Shown here: positions 37,915 through 48,277 of the stretch, one piece after another | How positions within the stretch are numbered: position 1 is the stretch's first letter | Layout of the letters: each line of letters starts with the position of its first letter | Assembly: GCA_013289585.1 (NCBI GenBank) | Contig: JABCZR010000024.1 | Location: 1 to 64,000, forward strand | Source: Acidobacteriota bacterium | GTDB taxonomy: Bacteria; Acidobacteriota; Terriglobia; Acidiferrales; UBA7541 | Length of the DNA: 64,000 nt | Direction: 5' to 3' | Made by a program: the position numbers and the translations under genes | Notes under the pieces: model-generated | The model's input: only the letters and a program-made list of their open reading frames with translations | Databases searched by the model: none | Told to the model about the DNA's origin: nothing

Positions 37915-38235
37915 ATGCAAAAAGGGTTTGCAGCACTCGCAGCATTTCTTCTTGTGATGGGCTGGCAATATCGCAAAAATAGGCCCGTTTTGTTTGTCAT
38001 AGTTGCGACATTATTTGCGGAAGCAGCTCTATTCGTGGCACGTCGGACTGGTCCTTGGGAGTGGATCCTCAAGTCGTTGGCCTTTTGCTGGCTAATTTGT
38101 ATGCTTGCCGCTGGGGTATTTGCAGTAGAGAAACTGATTTACAGTAAAAGGGTTCGCAAATCGTATTCCAAAGGTATTGAAGCTGGGGCAGCTGATGTCA
38201 CGGATACGCATATTGCCGGAAGCGGTGGCGAATAA
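37915..38235 (+). CDS. Small membrane protein upstream of mutL
   Basis: 106 residues with three hydrophobic helices (GFAALAAFLLVMGW, PVLFVIVATLFAEAALFVA, ILKSLAFCWLICMLAAGVFAV) and a basic tail. The ATG has AAGGCGAG upstream. Its 3' end overlaps the mutL start by 41 bp in another frame, which suggests coupling if it is real. No family recognised. Confidence 0.5.
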   Translation: MQKGFAALAAFLLVMGWQYRKNRPVLFVIVATLFAEAALFVARRTGPWEWILKSLAFCWLICMLAAGVFAVEKLIYSKRVRKSYSKGIEAGAADVTDTHIAGSGGE

Positions 38236-40165
38236 AATCGCGGCGGGCGAAGTTGTCGAGCGGCCCGCGTCAGTGGTGAAAGAGCTGCTTGAAAACGCGC
38301 TGGACGCTGGCGCGAACACCATTCGCATCGAAGTCGAGCAGGGCGGCAAGCGCATGATCCGCGTGATCGACGACGGCCACGGCATGACGCACGACGACGC
38401 GCTGCTGGCGTTCGAACGCCACGCCACCAGCAAGCTCCGCTCCGCCGATGATTTGCTGTCCATCTCCAGCCTGGGGTTTCGCGGTGAAGCGCTGCCGACG
38501 ATTGCCGCCGTCTCGCGCCTGCTGCTCGAAACACGCGATGAAGCCGAAGCCGACGGCACGCGCATCGAATTCGCGGGCGGCAAGTTGATCAACGTAAAGC
38601 CGGCGGGGCTACCAGCGGGAACAACCATCAGCGTCGCTGACATTTTTTACTGTGTTCCCGCGCGCAGAAAATTTCTGAAATCCGACACCACCGAGCTGGG
38701 CCACATCGCTTCTCTGGTCACGCACTACGCGCTGGCGAATCCGGCGAAGCAATTTATTCTTACCACCCCGACGCAAGAGATCATTAACTGTCCGCCCGCT
38801 GAAAAGCTGGCCGATCGTGTCTACCAGCTTTTTGGCAGTCAAGCGCTCGCCGAATTAGTGGAGATTCCCGCCGCGTCCGCGCCCTTCCGCGCGGCTATCA
38901 CCGAGCCGGCACTCGATCCCGAAGAAGAAAAATCATCGCTGACGGTGAGCGGATTTACCTCGCGTCCCGACATTCAGCGGACGAATCGCAACGGCATCTA
39001 CATTTTCGTGAACCGCCGCCTGGTGCGCGACCGGCTGATCCTGCACGCCATTCACGAAGCCTATCGCAACATTTTGCCGCCGGCGGTTTTTCCCGCGACA
39101 CTGCTGTTTCTGGAAATGCCCTACGACGAAGTGGACGTCAACGTGCACCCCGCGAAAATCGAAGTGCACTTCCGGCGCTCGAACTTTGTGCACGACTTTA
39201 CGCGCGATACGATTCGCCAGGCGCTGACGGGTGCGCGCCCGATCGCGAGTTTCGCCGCTGCCGCGGCCGCAGCCCCTCACTCCACGGGGTCTGGCAACGG
39301 AACATTTGCCGGCGGAATCACACCAGCACCTGTTGAATCCGGCGTGCCCCGCGCGATCATTCCGCCGATGGAGGAAATCGGGCTAGGCTCCGGCGTCGGT
39401 TCGGACGGCGGGTTCGATCTAAGTTCCGCGCCGATGCAGCCGGTCGAGCAGCGCATTCCTTTTACTTCCGGCACCTCATTTGGCACGGCTCTCGCGCCGA
39501 CGCCAATATCCTCGGCGGGGAATTGGGCCGCGAATCTCGCCGCTCCCAACGCGGATGCGCCCGCGAGCCTCCCGCGCCCTGAGCAAATCGCCGACCTCAA
39601 ACCGCTGGGCCAGGTCAGCGCGAGCTTCATTGTGGCGGTGAACAGCCAGGGACTCTGGATCGTGGACCAGCATGTGGCCCACGAGCGCGTGCTCTTCGAA
39701 CAACACCTCGAAGCGCGCCGCGCCGGAAAAGTGGAAGCGCAGCGCATGCTGATTCCCCTGGTGGTTGAACTCTCGCCGCGCCAGATCGTCACCTTTGAAA
39801 AAATCGCCGAAGAGCTAAGCGCCAACGGATTCGAAGTCGAGCCCATGGGCCCGAAAAGCGTAGCAATCCAGGCCGTGCCGGCGGGCGTTGGAGCGCCGGA
39901 CGCGAAAAAACTCCTTCGAGAAATCCTCGACGGCCTCGAACGCGAAAACGCCGCGATTTCCATCGAAACCTTGCAGGCGAAAATCGCCGCATCGACGGCC
40001 TGCCACGCGGCGATCAAAATCAACATGCCACTCGAACAATCAAAAATGGAATGGTTGCTGGATGCGCTGGCAAAAACCGATTGTCCGATGAGCTGTCCGC
40101 ACGGGCGACCGGTCGTCCTTCGTTATTCGCTGAAGGAAATAGAGAAAGCGTTTCACAGAATTTGA
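38195..40165 (+). CDS. mutL: DNA mismatch repair protein MutL
   Basis: 656 residues. The N-terminal GHKL ATPase has KIAAGEVVERPASVVKELLENA in part, DDGHGM and GFRGEALPTIAAVS. The transducer domain follows, then a ~110-residue Ala/Pro/Gly-rich linker (about 345-450). The C-terminal dimer domain carries DQHVAHERVLFE, the endonuclease motif DQHA(X)2E(X)4E with Val for the first Ala, plus ACHAAIK and CPHGRP. So this is the nicking type of MutL used where MutH and Dam are absent. I chose ATG 38195 (MSRIRILPE), the canonical start. mutS is not in the window. Confidence 0.96.
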   Translation: MSRIRILPEAVANKIAAGEVVERPASVVKELLENALDAGANTIRIEVEQGGKRMIRVIDDGHGMTHDDALLAFERHATSKLRSADDLLSISSLGFRGEALPTIAAVSRLLLETRDEAEADGTRIEFAGGKLINVKPAGLPAGTTISVADIFYCVPARRKFLKSDTTELGHIASLVTHYALANPAKQFILTTPTQEIINCPPAEKLADRVYQLFGSQALAELVEIPAASAPFRAAITEPALDPEEEKSSLTVSGFTSRPDIQRTNRNGIYIFVNRRLVRDRLILHAIHEAYRNILPPAVFPATLLFLEMPYDEVDVNVHPAKIEVHFRRSNFVHDFTRDTIRQALTGARPIASFAAAAAAAPHSTGSGNGTFAGGITPAPVESGVPRAIIPPMEEIGLGSGVGSDGGFDLSSAPMQPVEQRIPFTSGTSFGTALAPTPISSAGNWAANLAAPNADAPASLPRPEQIADLKPLGQVSASFIVAVNSQGLWIVDQHVAHERVLFEQHLEARRAGKVEAQRMLIPLVVELSPRQIVTFEKIAEELSANGFEVEPMGPKSVAIQAVPAGVGAPDAKKLLREILDGLERENAAISIETLQAKIAASTACHAAIKINMPLEQSKMEWLLDALAKTDCPMSCPHGRPVVLRYSLKEIEKAFHRI

Positions 40166-40176
40166 TTATTGCAGAC

Positions 40177-40194
40177 GCCGGGCTTCTGCCCGGC
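40177..40194. repeat. Hairpin repeat GCCGGGC-TTCT-GCCCGGC
   Basis: Perfect 7-bp arms, the same stem as at 16520-16537 with one loop change, in the 47-bp gap between mutL and fabI. Confidence 0.65.
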
Positions 40195-40212
40195 CTTCGG
40201 GAGACGCATCGA

Positions 40213-40977
40213 ATGAGCGACTCGCAAAAAACCGCGGTGATCTTTGGCCTGGCCAACAAGCGCAGCATCGCCTGGGCCATCGCGAAAAAACTGCACGAAG
40301 CCGGCTGGCGGCTGGCCATCACCTATCAAAACGAACGGCTCGAGCTCGAAGCCAGGGATTTGATCGCGGAGATGCCGGGAGCCGCGGGCTTCATGTGTGA
40401 CGTCACAAAAGACGACGAAATCGCGCGATTGTTCGAGGAATTGAAGTCACGGTACGGGGTGCTCCACGGACTGGTGCATAGCGTGGGATTTGCTCCCCCG
40501 GAGGAGCTGAAAAATCCTTTTCTGAACACTTCGCGGGAAGGATTTCGCATCGCGCATGACATCAGCGTCTACTCGTTGATCGCCGTGGCGCGCGGCGCCG
40601 CGCCGTTGATGACCGCCGGCGGCGGCATCGTGACGCTGACCTACTACGGCTCCGAGAAAGTCGTTCCGAACTACAACGTGATGGGCGTGGCCAAAGCGGC
40701 GCTCGAAGCCACCGTGCGCTACCTCGCGTTCGATCTTGGCGCGCAGGCCGTGCGCGTCAACGCCATTTCCGCAGGCCCCATCAAAACGCTTGCGGCGCGG
40801 GGAATCTCGAACTTCGGCGACATGCTTAAGACGCAAGTCGAACGCGCGCCTTTGAAACGCAACATCGACGCCGCCGAAGTTGGCGCGACCGCCGCGTTTC
40901 TACTTTCCGATGCGGGCTCGGGCATCACCGGCGAGATCATCTTCGTCGATTGCGGCTACAACATCATGGGTTTCTGA
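40213..40977 (+). CDS. fabI: Enoyl-ACP reductase FabI
   Basis: 254 residues, an SDR-type enoyl-[acyl-carrier-protein] reductase. The NADH site has the FabI-specific FGLANKRSIAWAIA in place of TGxxxGxG. The active site YYGSEKVVPNYNVMGVAKAA contains the Tyr and Lys. The C-terminal GSGITGEIIFVDCGYNIMG is typical. It does the last step of each fatty-acid elongation cycle. I chose ATG 40213 (MSDSQKTAVIFG); earlier starts read back into mutL. A hairpin repeat separates it from mutL. Confidence 0.96.
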   Translation: MSDSQKTAVIFGLANKRSIAWAIAKKLHEAGWRLAITYQNERLELEARDLIAEMPGAAGFMCDVTKDDEIARLFEELKSRYGVLHGLVHSVGFAPPEELKNPFLNTSREGFRIAHDISVYSLIAVARGAAPLMTAGGGIVTLTYYGSEKVVPNYNVMGVAKAALEATVRYLAFDLGAQAVRVNAISAGPIKTLAARGISNFGDMLKTQVERAPLKRNIDAAEVGATAAFLLSDAGSGITGEIIFVDCGYNIMGF

Positions 40978-41031
40978 GTTGCGCGGGCACTCCTGCCTGT
41001 GTAGCAATTAGGTTAGTCGAGAGAAAAGCGT

Positions 41032-41051
41032 ACAGACAGGATTGTGTCTGT
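41032..41051. repeat. Hairpin ACAGACA-GGATTG-TGTCTGT
   Basis: Perfect 7-bp arms, 8 bp before cmk. It belongs with the hairpins at 35951-36022; a weaker relative (GGGCACTCCTGCCT) lies at 40985-40998, so this spacer too carries a pair. Confidence 0.65.
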
Positions 41052-41059
41052 GCTACTAA

Positions 41060-41779
41060 ATGCCGAAACTTACCATCGCCATTGACGGCCCGGCAGGCTC
41101 GGGAAAAAGCAGCGTCGCGCGGCTCGTCGCGCAGATGCTCGGCTATCTATATCTCGACAGCGGAGCGATGTACCGCGCACTGGCGCTGAAAGCAATACGG
41201 ACTGGCATTTCCCCCGATGACGAGACGCGTCTCGAAACGCTCGCGCGCGATACGCACATCGAACTGCGAGTCCCTTCTCCGGAGCAGGAAGCGGCCGGCG
41301 CGAAGAATTGCGTGTTCCTCGATGCCGTGGATGTGACAGCCGCGATCCGATCCGCGGAAGTGGCTCAGGCGGCGTCGCACGTCGCTGCATTCGCCAAAGT
41401 GCGCAAGGTGCTGGTCGCGGAGCAACAGCGCGCGGGAGCTGGAGGCGGCGTGGTGATGGAAGGGCGCGATATCGGCACGGTTGTTTTTCCCAACGCAGAA
41501 CTGAAGATTTTTCTGGACGCTGCGCCGGAAACCCGCGCGGAGCGACGCTGGAAGGAGCACCAGGAAAAGGGAGATCGTTTGACCCTAGCCGAAGTGTTTG
41601 ACGAAGTCATCGAACGCGACAAACGCGACCGCGAACGCAAAGTATCTCCGCTGGTCCGCGCGGCGGATGCCGTTCTGGTGGACAATACCGCCATGGGCAT
41701 CGAAGAAACCGCGCGCTTGATCGTCATGCTTGCGCAAGAACGCGAAAAGGATTTGGTAAAAGCAGGGAGGGTGGGATGA
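41060..41779 (+). CDS. cmk: Cytidylate kinase
   Basis: 239 residues. The P-loop is AIDGPAGSGKSSVARLVA, the nucleotide-binding site LYLDSGAMYRA, and the conserved EGRDIGTVVFPNAELKIFL region is intact. It phosphorylates CMP and dCMP with ATP. Usual length for the bacterial short type. Its TGA overlaps the ATG of the DUF885 gene (ATGA), so the two are coupled though functionally unrelated. Confidence 0.95.
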   Translation: MPKLTIAIDGPAGSGKSSVARLVAQMLGYLYLDSGAMYRALALKAIRTGISPDDETRLETLARDTHIELRVPSPEQEAAGAKNCVFLDAVDVTAAIRSAEVAQAASHVAAFAKVRKVLVAEQQRAGAGGGVVMEGRDIGTVVFPNAELKIFLDAAPETRAERRWKEHQEKGDRLTLAEVFDEVIERDKRDRERKVSPLVRAADAVLVDNTAMGIEETARLIVMLAQEREKDLVKAGRVG

Positions 41780-43611
41780 CGCGTTGGATGGAAATGCTGC
41801 TGAGTGGAATTGCGAGCGCCTCACTTGTGGTACCCATGCTGTCCATTGCGCAATCCGCATCGAACGCGACCAGCCCCCATGCGAAGGCCGCCCGCGAATT
41901 TCGCGCGTATCTGGAAAGGGATTGGAAGCTCTGGATGGAGCAGTATCCTGAAGCCGCAACGGCTGTCGGATTCCCCGGGCAAAACCGCCGCTGGAGCGAT
42001 GATTCGCCGGATGGCATCGAAGCAAGGGTCCGGCACCTCCACGAAAGTTTTTCTGAGCTGAATTCCATTTCACGCGCTGAGCTTCCCGCCGAGGAGCAAC
42101 TCAACTACGACCTCTATCGCGAACTTCTTCAAACCGCGGTCGAGGGCTTGCAGTACGGCGACGACCCTGCCCCATTTCGTGATGTTGTGCCCGGCAATTT
42201 GTGGATGCCGTTCACGCAGATGGGCGGAATCCAGCAAGGCAGCGCGTCCACGCTGGCAGACATGCCGCACCAAACGGTAGCGGATTACGAAGACATCGTC
42301 GCGCGGCTCGAAGCGCTTCCCAGAGCTGTCGAGCAGAACCTCGGGCTCCTTCAAGCCGGCTTGAAAAAAGGCTATACACCGCCGAAATTGATGTTGCGCG
42401 ATGTTCCGCAACAAATCGCCGGTCTCATTCCCGCCGATCCGCTGGCGAGCCCGCTCCTGCAACCTTTTACCGAATTCCCTCCTGGCATTTCCGAAGCAGA
42501 CCGTAGCCGGCTCATCGATCGCGCAAAGAAAATCTACACAAGTGCTGTTGCGCCCGCATTCCAGAAACTGCACGACTACATGGTGTCCACATATTTGCCG
42601 GCCTGCCGCGAGTCCATCGCGGCAACGGCCCTCCCGAACGGCGCGGCCGCGTACGCCTTTCACGTGCGCTGGCAAACGACCACAACCCTTACGCCGCAGC
42701 AGATTCATGAAATTGGACTCTCCGAAGTGAAGCGCATTCGCGCCGAGATGGATCGAGTCGTCGCATCCACCAATTTCAAAGGCGGCTTCCACGATTTCAC
42801 GGAATTCCTGCGCACCGATCCGCGTTTTTTCTACGAAAAGCCCGATGACCTGGTGAACGGCTATCGCATCATCACAAAGAGAATCGATCCCGAGCTCGCG
42901 CATGAATTCGGAAAATTGCCGCGCTTGCCCTATGGTGTCTGCGTGATCCCGGAATTCAAAGCCCCATCGCAAACGACCGCGTATTACCAACCAGGCGCGC
43001 CAAGTGCCGGCCGCCCCGGCTGCTATTTCGTGAATACCTACAACTTGCACGCACGGCCCAAATGGGAAATGGAAGCGCTTTCACTGCACGAATCCGTGCC
43101 CGGCCACCATTTGCAGATTTCCCTCGCGCAAGAGATGGAAGGGCTGCCGGAATTCCGCAAGCACGCCGGCTATTCGGCATTCGTCGAAGGATGGGCGCTG
43201 TACTCGGAAAGTCTTGGCGCGGAACTCGGCATGTACAAGGATCCCTACTCGAAATTCGGGCAACTCAGCTACGAAATGTGGCGCGCCGTGCGTCTGGTCG
43301 TCGACACCGGAATGCACTCCATGGGCTGGACGCGCGAGCAGGCCATTCAGTTTTTCAAGGACAACACCGGCAAGACCGACCAGGACATCACCGTCGAAGT
43401 GGATCGCTACATCGTCTGGCCCGGCCAGGCGCTGGCGTACAAGCTCGGCCAATTGAAGATTCGCCAACTGCGCACGGAGGCGGAAAGAAAACTTGGCACG
43501 AAATTTGATGTCCGCAAGTTTCACGATGCGGTGCTCGAAAGCGGAGCCATTCCCCTCAATGTATTGGAATCGCACATGGCGCGCTGGATGGACGAGCAAG
43601 CGGCGCATTGA
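41776..43611 (+). CDS. Exported DUF885 family hydrolase/peptidase
   Basis: 611 residues. N-terminal signal-like helix (IASASLVVPMLSIAQS) suggests export. The family motif LHESVPGHHLQ occurs near residue 435, with EGWALYSESLG some 30 residues on, the metal-binding pattern of DUF885 proteins, which resemble metallopeptidases. Many acidobacteria carry multiple copies. Substrate unknown. It starts in the ATGA overlap with cmk at 41776. Confidence 0.9.
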   Translation: MTRWMEMLLSGIASASLVVPMLSIAQSASNATSPHAKAAREFRAYLERDWKLWMEQYPEAATAVGFPGQNRRWSDDSPDGIEARVRHLHESFSELNSISRAELPAEEQLNYDLYRELLQTAVEGLQYGDDPAPFRDVVPGNLWMPFTQMGGIQQGSASTLADMPHQTVADYEDIVARLEALPRAVEQNLGLLQAGLKKGYTPPKLMLRDVPQQIAGLIPADPLASPLLQPFTEFPPGISEADRSRLIDRAKKIYTSAVAPAFQKLHDYMVSTYLPACRESIAATALPNGAAAYAFHVRWQTTTTLTPQQIHEIGLSEVKRIRAEMDRVVASTNFKGGFHDFTEFLRTDPRFFYEKPDDLVNGYRIITKRIDPELAHEFGKLPRLPYGVCVIPEFKAPSQTTAYYQPGAPSAGRPGCYFVNTYNLHARPKWEMEALSLHESVPGHHLQISLAQEMEGLPEFRKHAGYSAFVEGWALYSESLGAELGMYKDPYSKFGQLSYEMWRAVRLVVDTGMHSMGWTREQAIQFFKDNTGKTDQDITVEVDRYIVWPGQALAYKLGQLKIRQLRTEAERKLGTKFDVRKFHDAVLESGAIPLNVLESHMARWMDEQAAH

Positions 43612-43692
43612 GCGCCTGACTGGACTAGGTACCTGAAAATTAACAAGTTACGCAGAAAATCAGCCAAAAACGCGTTTTATCCAAGATTTGGC

Positions 43693-43721
43693 TTGACAGT
43701 TCTCGGTTCTCCGTTTACTTT
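43693..43721 (+). promoter_or_regulatory. Strong sigma-70-like promoter
   Basis: TTGACA at 43693-43698, exactly 17 bp, then TACTTT at 43716-43721. The -35 matches the consensus fully. It points right, away from the DUF885 gene, toward a region with no confident protein and a terminator at 44163. Confidence 0.6.
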
Positions 43722-43727
43722 CGAATT

Positions 43728-44162
43728 ACCTCAGTCGTACATCCCGTTAAACCGGGATCCTCACTGAGCGTGAAAAGGCAGATATGAGACACGAAGACAA
43801 ATCCGAAACCGCAATTCGGCGACAGGGTCTCATGGTCTGCTTGCTCGCGCGACCGTAAGTCGACCCGCTTAATTCGTTTCGATTCAAAATTAGCAGCTTG
43901 CGAAGAGCGTATTTCTCTTCATGCGTTTGCTTTTTGCTCGAACAATTTCCGTTGTGGGAGAAGTGTTCCCGGAAGGAGGTGTGGTTGTCCGACGAATCGT
44001 TCCTCTGCAACGCGAAGCCGAAGGATGCGTCGCAGGCGGCCGTTCGAAAAAACTCGTTGAGGACACGCTCGAACCTCCCGCACTCCGGGAAGTTGCCTTG
44101 TCCGCAGGGAAGGACAAGCGCGAGAATTTCAATCGGCTCCTGCCGCAACCATCGGTAAAAAT
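43728..44162 (+). ncRNA. Candidate untranslated transcript between promoter and terminator
   Basis: Between the promoter-like site and the terminator, ~435 bp have no open frame with convincing coding character. A GGAAGGAGGTG at 43973-43983 looks like a ribosome site, but the frames after it give low-complexity Arg/Ser-rich or unlikely peptides (about 57 residues from TTG 43987). Small stems are visible (CCCG-TTAAAC-CGGG near 43743). It could be a small RNA, a short or damaged gene, or a leader. No known RNA family was recognised. Confidence 0.3.
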
Positions 44163-44197
44163 AAAAAGCGCAGCCGGGAAACCTGCTGCGCTTTTTT
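44163..44197. terminator. Bidirectional intrinsic terminator
   Basis: Arms GCGCAGC and GCTGCGC around a 10-base loop, with AAAAA on the left and TTTTTT on the right. On the plus strand it ends the transcript from 43728; on the minus strand it lies 39 bp past the rho stop and ends that gene. Confidence 0.88.
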
Positions 44198-44235
44198 GTG
44201 CTTGCGAAAACTCGAACCGAAAGTTCGTCGCTTGT

Positions 44236-45531
44236 TTAGGTTGGTGCCGACATCGAGCCCAGAAACTCCGCATTTGATTTCGATTTCGAAAGCCGGCTGA
44301 TCAACAGCTCCATCGCCTCAACCGTCGAAAGCGGGCTCAACACCTTGCGTAGAACCCAGACGCGGCTCAACTCGTCGGGCGGCAGCAGCAATTCGTCCTT
44401 ACGCGTGCCGGAACGCTGAATATCAATCGCCGGGAAAACACGCTTGTCCGAGAGCCGCCGGTCGAGGTTGATTTCCATATTTCCTGTGCCCTTGAACTCT
44501 TCAAAAATAACGTCATCCATGCGGCTGCCGGTATCAATCAGCGCCGTAGCGATAATCGTCAGCGAGCCGCCTTCTTCCACGTGCCGCGCCGCCGCAAAAA
44601 AGCGCCGCGGGCGCTGCAAAGCGTTGGCGTCAATACCGCCCGAAAGCACTTTGCCCGATGGCGGCGTAACGGCGTTGTAAGCGCGCGCAAGGCGTGTGAC
44701 GGAATCAAGAAGCACTACAACATCGCGCTTGTGCTCCACCAGCCGCTTGGCTTTTTCCAAAACCATTTCCGCCACCTGAATATGCCGCTGCGGCGCCTCG
44801 TCAAACGTCGAACTGATGACTTCGCCCTTCACCGTGCGCTGCATGTCCGTGACTTCTTCCGGCCGTTCGTCAATCAGCAGCACGATCAGAGCGACTTCCG
44901 GATGATTCACGGTCACCGAGTTCGCGATGGATTGCAGCATCATGGTTTTGCCGGTACGCGGTGGAGCGACGATCAAGCCGCGCTGCCCCTTGCCTACGGG
45001 GCAAAGCAGATCCAGCACACGCCCGGTCATATTCTCTTTCGTCGTTTCCATCTTCAGCCGGCCCTGCGGATAGAGCGGCGTCAGGTTGTCGAAGAAAATC
45101 TTGTTGCGCGCGACCTCGGGGTCCTCGAAATTCACCGCTTCGACCTTGATCAGCGCGAAATAGCGTTCGCCATCCTTCGGCGGCCGCACCTGGCCAGAGA
45201 CGGTGTCGCCGGTGCGCAGGTCAAACTTGCGGATTTGCGACGGGGAGACGTAGATATCGTCCGGCCCGGGGAGGTAGTTGTATTCCGGCGCGCGGAGAAA
45301 TCCAAATCCGTCGGGCAGGCATTCGAGCACGCCTTCGGAAAAGATCAATCCGTTCTTCTCCGTCTGCGCGCGGAGGATCTGGAAGATCAACTCCTGCTTG
45401 CGCATCCCGCTGGCGCCGGGAATGTTCAGTTCCTTGGCGATCTTGGCGAGATCGGTGATGTTCTTTTCCTTCAGCTCGGCAAGGCTGATACTCATCTGAT
45501 TGTTTCCTTCAATGCTTGTTTCTTTTGGCAT
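44236..45531 (-). CDS. rho: Transcription termination factor Rho
   Basis: 431 residues. The N-terminal Rho_N helix bundle ([20 protein letters not shown]), the cold-shock-like RNA-binding domain ([20 protein letters not shown]), Walker [12 protein letters not shown], Walker [18 protein letters not shown], the Q loop and R loop ([15 protein letters not shown]) are all present. It is a hexameric RNA helicase. The ATG at 45531 has AAGGA upstream; ATG 45495 (MSISLAELK) is an alternative. No long N-terminal insert. Bicyclomycin-site residues were not analysed. Confidence 0.97.
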   Translation of the reverse strand: MPKETSIEGNNQMSISLAELKEKNITDLAKIAKELNIPGASGMRKQELIFQILRAQTEKNGLIFSEGVLECLPDGFGFLRAPEYNYLPGPDDIYVSPSQIRKFDLRTGDTVSGQVRPPKDGERYFALIKVEAVNFEDPEVARNKIFFDNLTPLYPQGRLKMETTKENMTGRVLDLLCPVGKGQRGLIVAPPRTGKTMMLQSIANSVTVNHPEVALIVLLIDERPEEVTDMQRTVKGEVISSTFDEAPQRHIQVAEMVLEKAKRLVEHKRDVVVLLDSVTRLARAYNAVTPPSGKVLSGGIDANALQRPRRFFAAARHVEEGGSLTIIATALIDTGSRMDDVIFEEFKGTGNMEINLDRRLSDKRVFPAIDIQRSGTRKDELLLPPDELSRVWVLRKVLSPLSTVEAMELLISRLSKSKSNAEFLGSMSAPT

Positions 45532-45831
45532 ATATCCTTAACTTTGATTGTGAAAATTGACTCTGTCCTGCGCGACTGCGAAGCGATTAACGAGAATCTC
45601 GAATTTTTTTGAGGTGGCGCACTGAACTGGCGGCTGACTGCACCGCGGTCGCGTAACATTTCGACCGCTCAGCAATCACAAACCGAAGACCCGAACACCA
45701 TCCGAAATAGATAAACCAGGCTTTCTCAAGCGTGAACCCGAATCGGTCGTTGCCGACCCCTGACTGCCTGCAGCGCCAGCCTGCACTCACCTGCATGCCC
45801 GCAGGGTGGGCCGGACCCAAATCCTCGCTGC
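45532..45831. other. Intergenic between lon and rho, nothing recognised
   Basis: 300 bp downstream of lon and upstream of rho, both leftward. It should hold the rho promoter. No repeat or clear terminator was seen. Confidence 0.45.
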
Positions 45832-48240
45832 TTAATTTGTCAAACTCTTGTCTTTCTCGGCGCCGGCGACGAATGGTTCCGCTACGGGCGCAACCGCGGC
45901 ATGCTCAAGAGGCACAGTGGGCCGTTCCAGCGCAATCTGCAGCACTTCATCCATGGTCTCTACAAAATGGACCGTAAGGCTGGAGAGGATCTCCTGCGGG
46001 ATGTCCGCCAGGTCCTTCTCATTGTCCTTCGGAAGCAGTACCGTACGCAAGCCCATTCGGTGGGCGGCCAGCAGCTTCTCCTTGACCCCGCCGATCGGCA
46101 GTACTTTGCCCCGAAGCGTGATTTCGCCAGTCATGGTCACGTCGCGGCGCACCGCATTCCGTGTGAGCGCGCTCACGATGGATGTGCAGATGGTGATTCC
46201 GGCGGAAGGGCCGTCCTTGGGAATCGCGCCTTCGGGCACATGTACGTGGATATCGATGTTGCGGTAGAAATCCTTCGGCAGTCCCAGCTGATTCGAACGC
46301 GAGCGCACGTAGCTCATGGCGGCTTGCGCGGACTCTTGCATCACGTCGCCGAGTTTTCCGGTAAGCGTCAGCCGGCCCTTGCCTTCCATCAGCGTGGCTT
46401 CGGTAGCCAGCACCGTGCCGCCAACTTCCGTCCAGGCCAGGCCCGTGGTCAGACCGATCTCATTGTATTTTTCCAGCCAGAATTCGCGGTACTTCAGAAT
46501 GCCGAGGTAGTCGTTGACGTTGGCGGGCGTAATTTCCACCGTGGAAGCTGGCCCGTCCGTGACGACTTTGCGCGCCATTTTTCGTGCAATATTCTGGATT
46601 TCGCGCTCCAGGCTGCGAACTCCCGCTTCGTGCGTGTAATGACGAATGATGTGCAGCAGTCCTTCGTCCGTAAGATTGAGGTTCTTGTCCGTCAGTCCTG
46701 TCGCTTCCCGCGCGCGCTTCACCAGAAACCGCTTGGCGATCTCCAGTTTTTCCTGTTCCGTATACCCCGGCAGGCGCAGGATCTCCATGCGATCCTGCAA
46801 CGGCTGCGGAATTGTGTGCAGCACGTTGGCCGTGCAGACGAACATCACTTTCGAAAGATCGTATTCCACGTCCAGATAGTGGTCCGTGAACGAATGATTG
46901 AGCTCGGGATCCAGCACTTCCATCAAGGCGGCCGACGGGTCGCCGCGAAAATCGGTGGACATCTTGTCCACTTCGTCCAGAACGAAAATCGGGTTCACCG
47001 TTCCGGCCTTTTTCATCATCTGGATGATCTGGCCGGGCAGCGCGCCGATATAAGTCCGGCGATGGCCGCGAATTTCCGCTTCATCGCGCACTCCGCCGAG
47101 CGAAACGCGCACAAATTTGCGTCCCGTGGCGTGCCCAATGGACATGGCCAGTGACGTCTTGCCAACGCCCGGAGGCCCGACAAAGCACAAAATGGAGCCC
47201 TTCGGATTCTTCACCAGCTGCCGCACCGCGAGGAATTCCAGTATGCGGTCCTTGACCTTCTCCAGCCCGTAGTGCTCTTCGTTGAGGATTTTCTCCGCGG
47301 CCTTGATATCGCGGATCTCTTTCGATTTCTTTTTCCAGGGCACCGCCAGCAGCCAATCCAGATAATTCCGGCTGACGGTCGATTCCGCGGACATCGGAGG
47401 CATCAGTTCCAGGCGCTTCAGCTCCTGGATGGCCTTTTCATGCACTTCCTTGGACATGCCGGCGGTATCAATTTTCTTTTTCAGCTCGTCGATCTCGCTC
47501 TTTTCGCCGCGGCCCAATTCCTTCTGAATAGCCTTGAGCTTTTCGTTGAGGTAGTATTCTTTTTGAGCACGTTCCATCTGGCGCTTTACGCGCGTATTGA
47601 TGTTGCGGTCGACGTTCAGCTTCTCCAGCTCGATTTCCAGGATGTCCCCGATGCGGTTCAGCCGCTCGAGCGGATCGACGGTTTCCAGTAAATCCTGCTT
47701 TTCATCCACCGGGAGCTGCAAATTGGCAGCGATCGTATCCGAGAGGCGCGCCGGATCATCCACGCGCGCGGCGGCAATCATCGTGTCGTAATTCAGGCTC
47801 TGCGACAGCTTGATGAACTGCTCGTAGAGGCCTGTGACCTTTTCGACGATCTGCTTCACTTGCGGCGAATCTTCGACCCGCGCACCCAGCAGCCGCACCG
47901 TCGCGCGGAAGAAACCTTCTTCCGCGGCAATCGAGATGGCCCGCGCTCGCTCCACGCCTTCTACGAGAACCTTGATGTTCCCGTCCGGGAGCTTCACGCT
48001 CTGGACGATGTTCGCCAGCGTTCCTACCGCGTAAATCTCTTCTGGCTTGGGATCATCAATCGAAGCGTCATGCTGTGTGGAAAGGAAAATCTTTTTGTCG
48101 CCTGCCAGGGCCTCTTCGAGCGCGCGCACGCTGGCTTCGCGGCCGACGATGAAGGGCGTCATCTGCTGCGGAAAGATGACCATATCGCGCACCGGCATCA
48201 TGGGCACGCGCTTCAATTCCTGTTTTTCTCGATTGAACAT
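45832..48240 (-). CDS. lon: ATP-dependent protease Lon
   Basis: 802 residues. The N-terminal substrate domain starts [18 protein letters not shown]. The AAA+ module has Walker [14 protein letters not shown] and Walker [12 protein letters not shown]. The protease domain has the catalytic Ser in KDGPSAGIT and the Lys in [13 protein letters not shown]. It degrades damaged and regulatory proteins. The ATG at 48240 has AGGGG upstream. It ends a leftward cluster tig-clpP-clpX-lon, 37 bp from clpX. The last ~30 residues are Ala/Pro-rich and variable. Confidence 0.98.
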   Translation of the reverse strand: MFNREKQELKRVPMMPVRDMVIFPQQMTPFIVGREASVRALEEALAGDKKIFLSTQHDASIDDPKPEEIYAVGTLANIVQSVKLPDGNIKVLVEGVERARAISIAAEEGFFRATVRLLGARVEDSPQVKQIVEKVTGLYEQFIKLSQSLNYDTMIAAARVDDPARLSDTIAANLQLPVDEKQDLLETVDPLERLNRIGDILEIELEKLNVDRNINTRVKRQMERAQKEYYLNEKLKAIQKELGRGEKSEIDELKKKIDTAGMSKEVHEKAIQELKRLELMPPMSAESTVSRNYLDWLLAVPWKKKSKEIRDIKAAEKILNEEHYGLEKVKDRILEFLAVRQLVKNPKGSILCFVGPPGVGKTSLAMSIGHATGRKFVRVSLGGVRDEAEIRGHRRTYIGALPGQIIQMMKKAGTVNPIFVLDEVDKMSTDFRGDPSAALMEVLDPELNHSFTDHYLDVEYDLSKVMFVCTANVLHTIPQPLQDRMEILRLPGYTEQEKLEIAKRFLVKRAREATGLTDKNLNLTDEGLLHIIRHYTHEAGVRSLEREIQNIARKMARKVVTDGPASTVEITPANVNDYLGILKYREFWLEKYNEIGLTTGLAWTEVGGTVLATEATLMEGKGRLTLTGKLGDVMQESAQAAMSYVRSRSNQLGLPKDFYRNIDIHVHVPEGAIPKDGPSAGITICTSIVSALTRNAVRRDVTMTGEITLRGKVLPIGGVKEKLLAAHRMGLRTVLLPKDNEKDLADIPQEILSSLTVHFVETMDEVLQIALERPTVPLEHAAVAPVAEPFVAGAEKDKSLTN

Positions 48241-48277
48241 TAGGGCCCCTGAACTCTTCGCTTACGCCTGCAGCCGG

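Noticed and set aside
43921-44277. Plus-strand frame between the DUF885 gene and rho; considered as a damaged ribosomal protein S21 gene because of a good ribosome site and a basic end.
   Set aside because: No frame or simple frame join gives a convincing S21 sequence, and this frame reads through the terminator.
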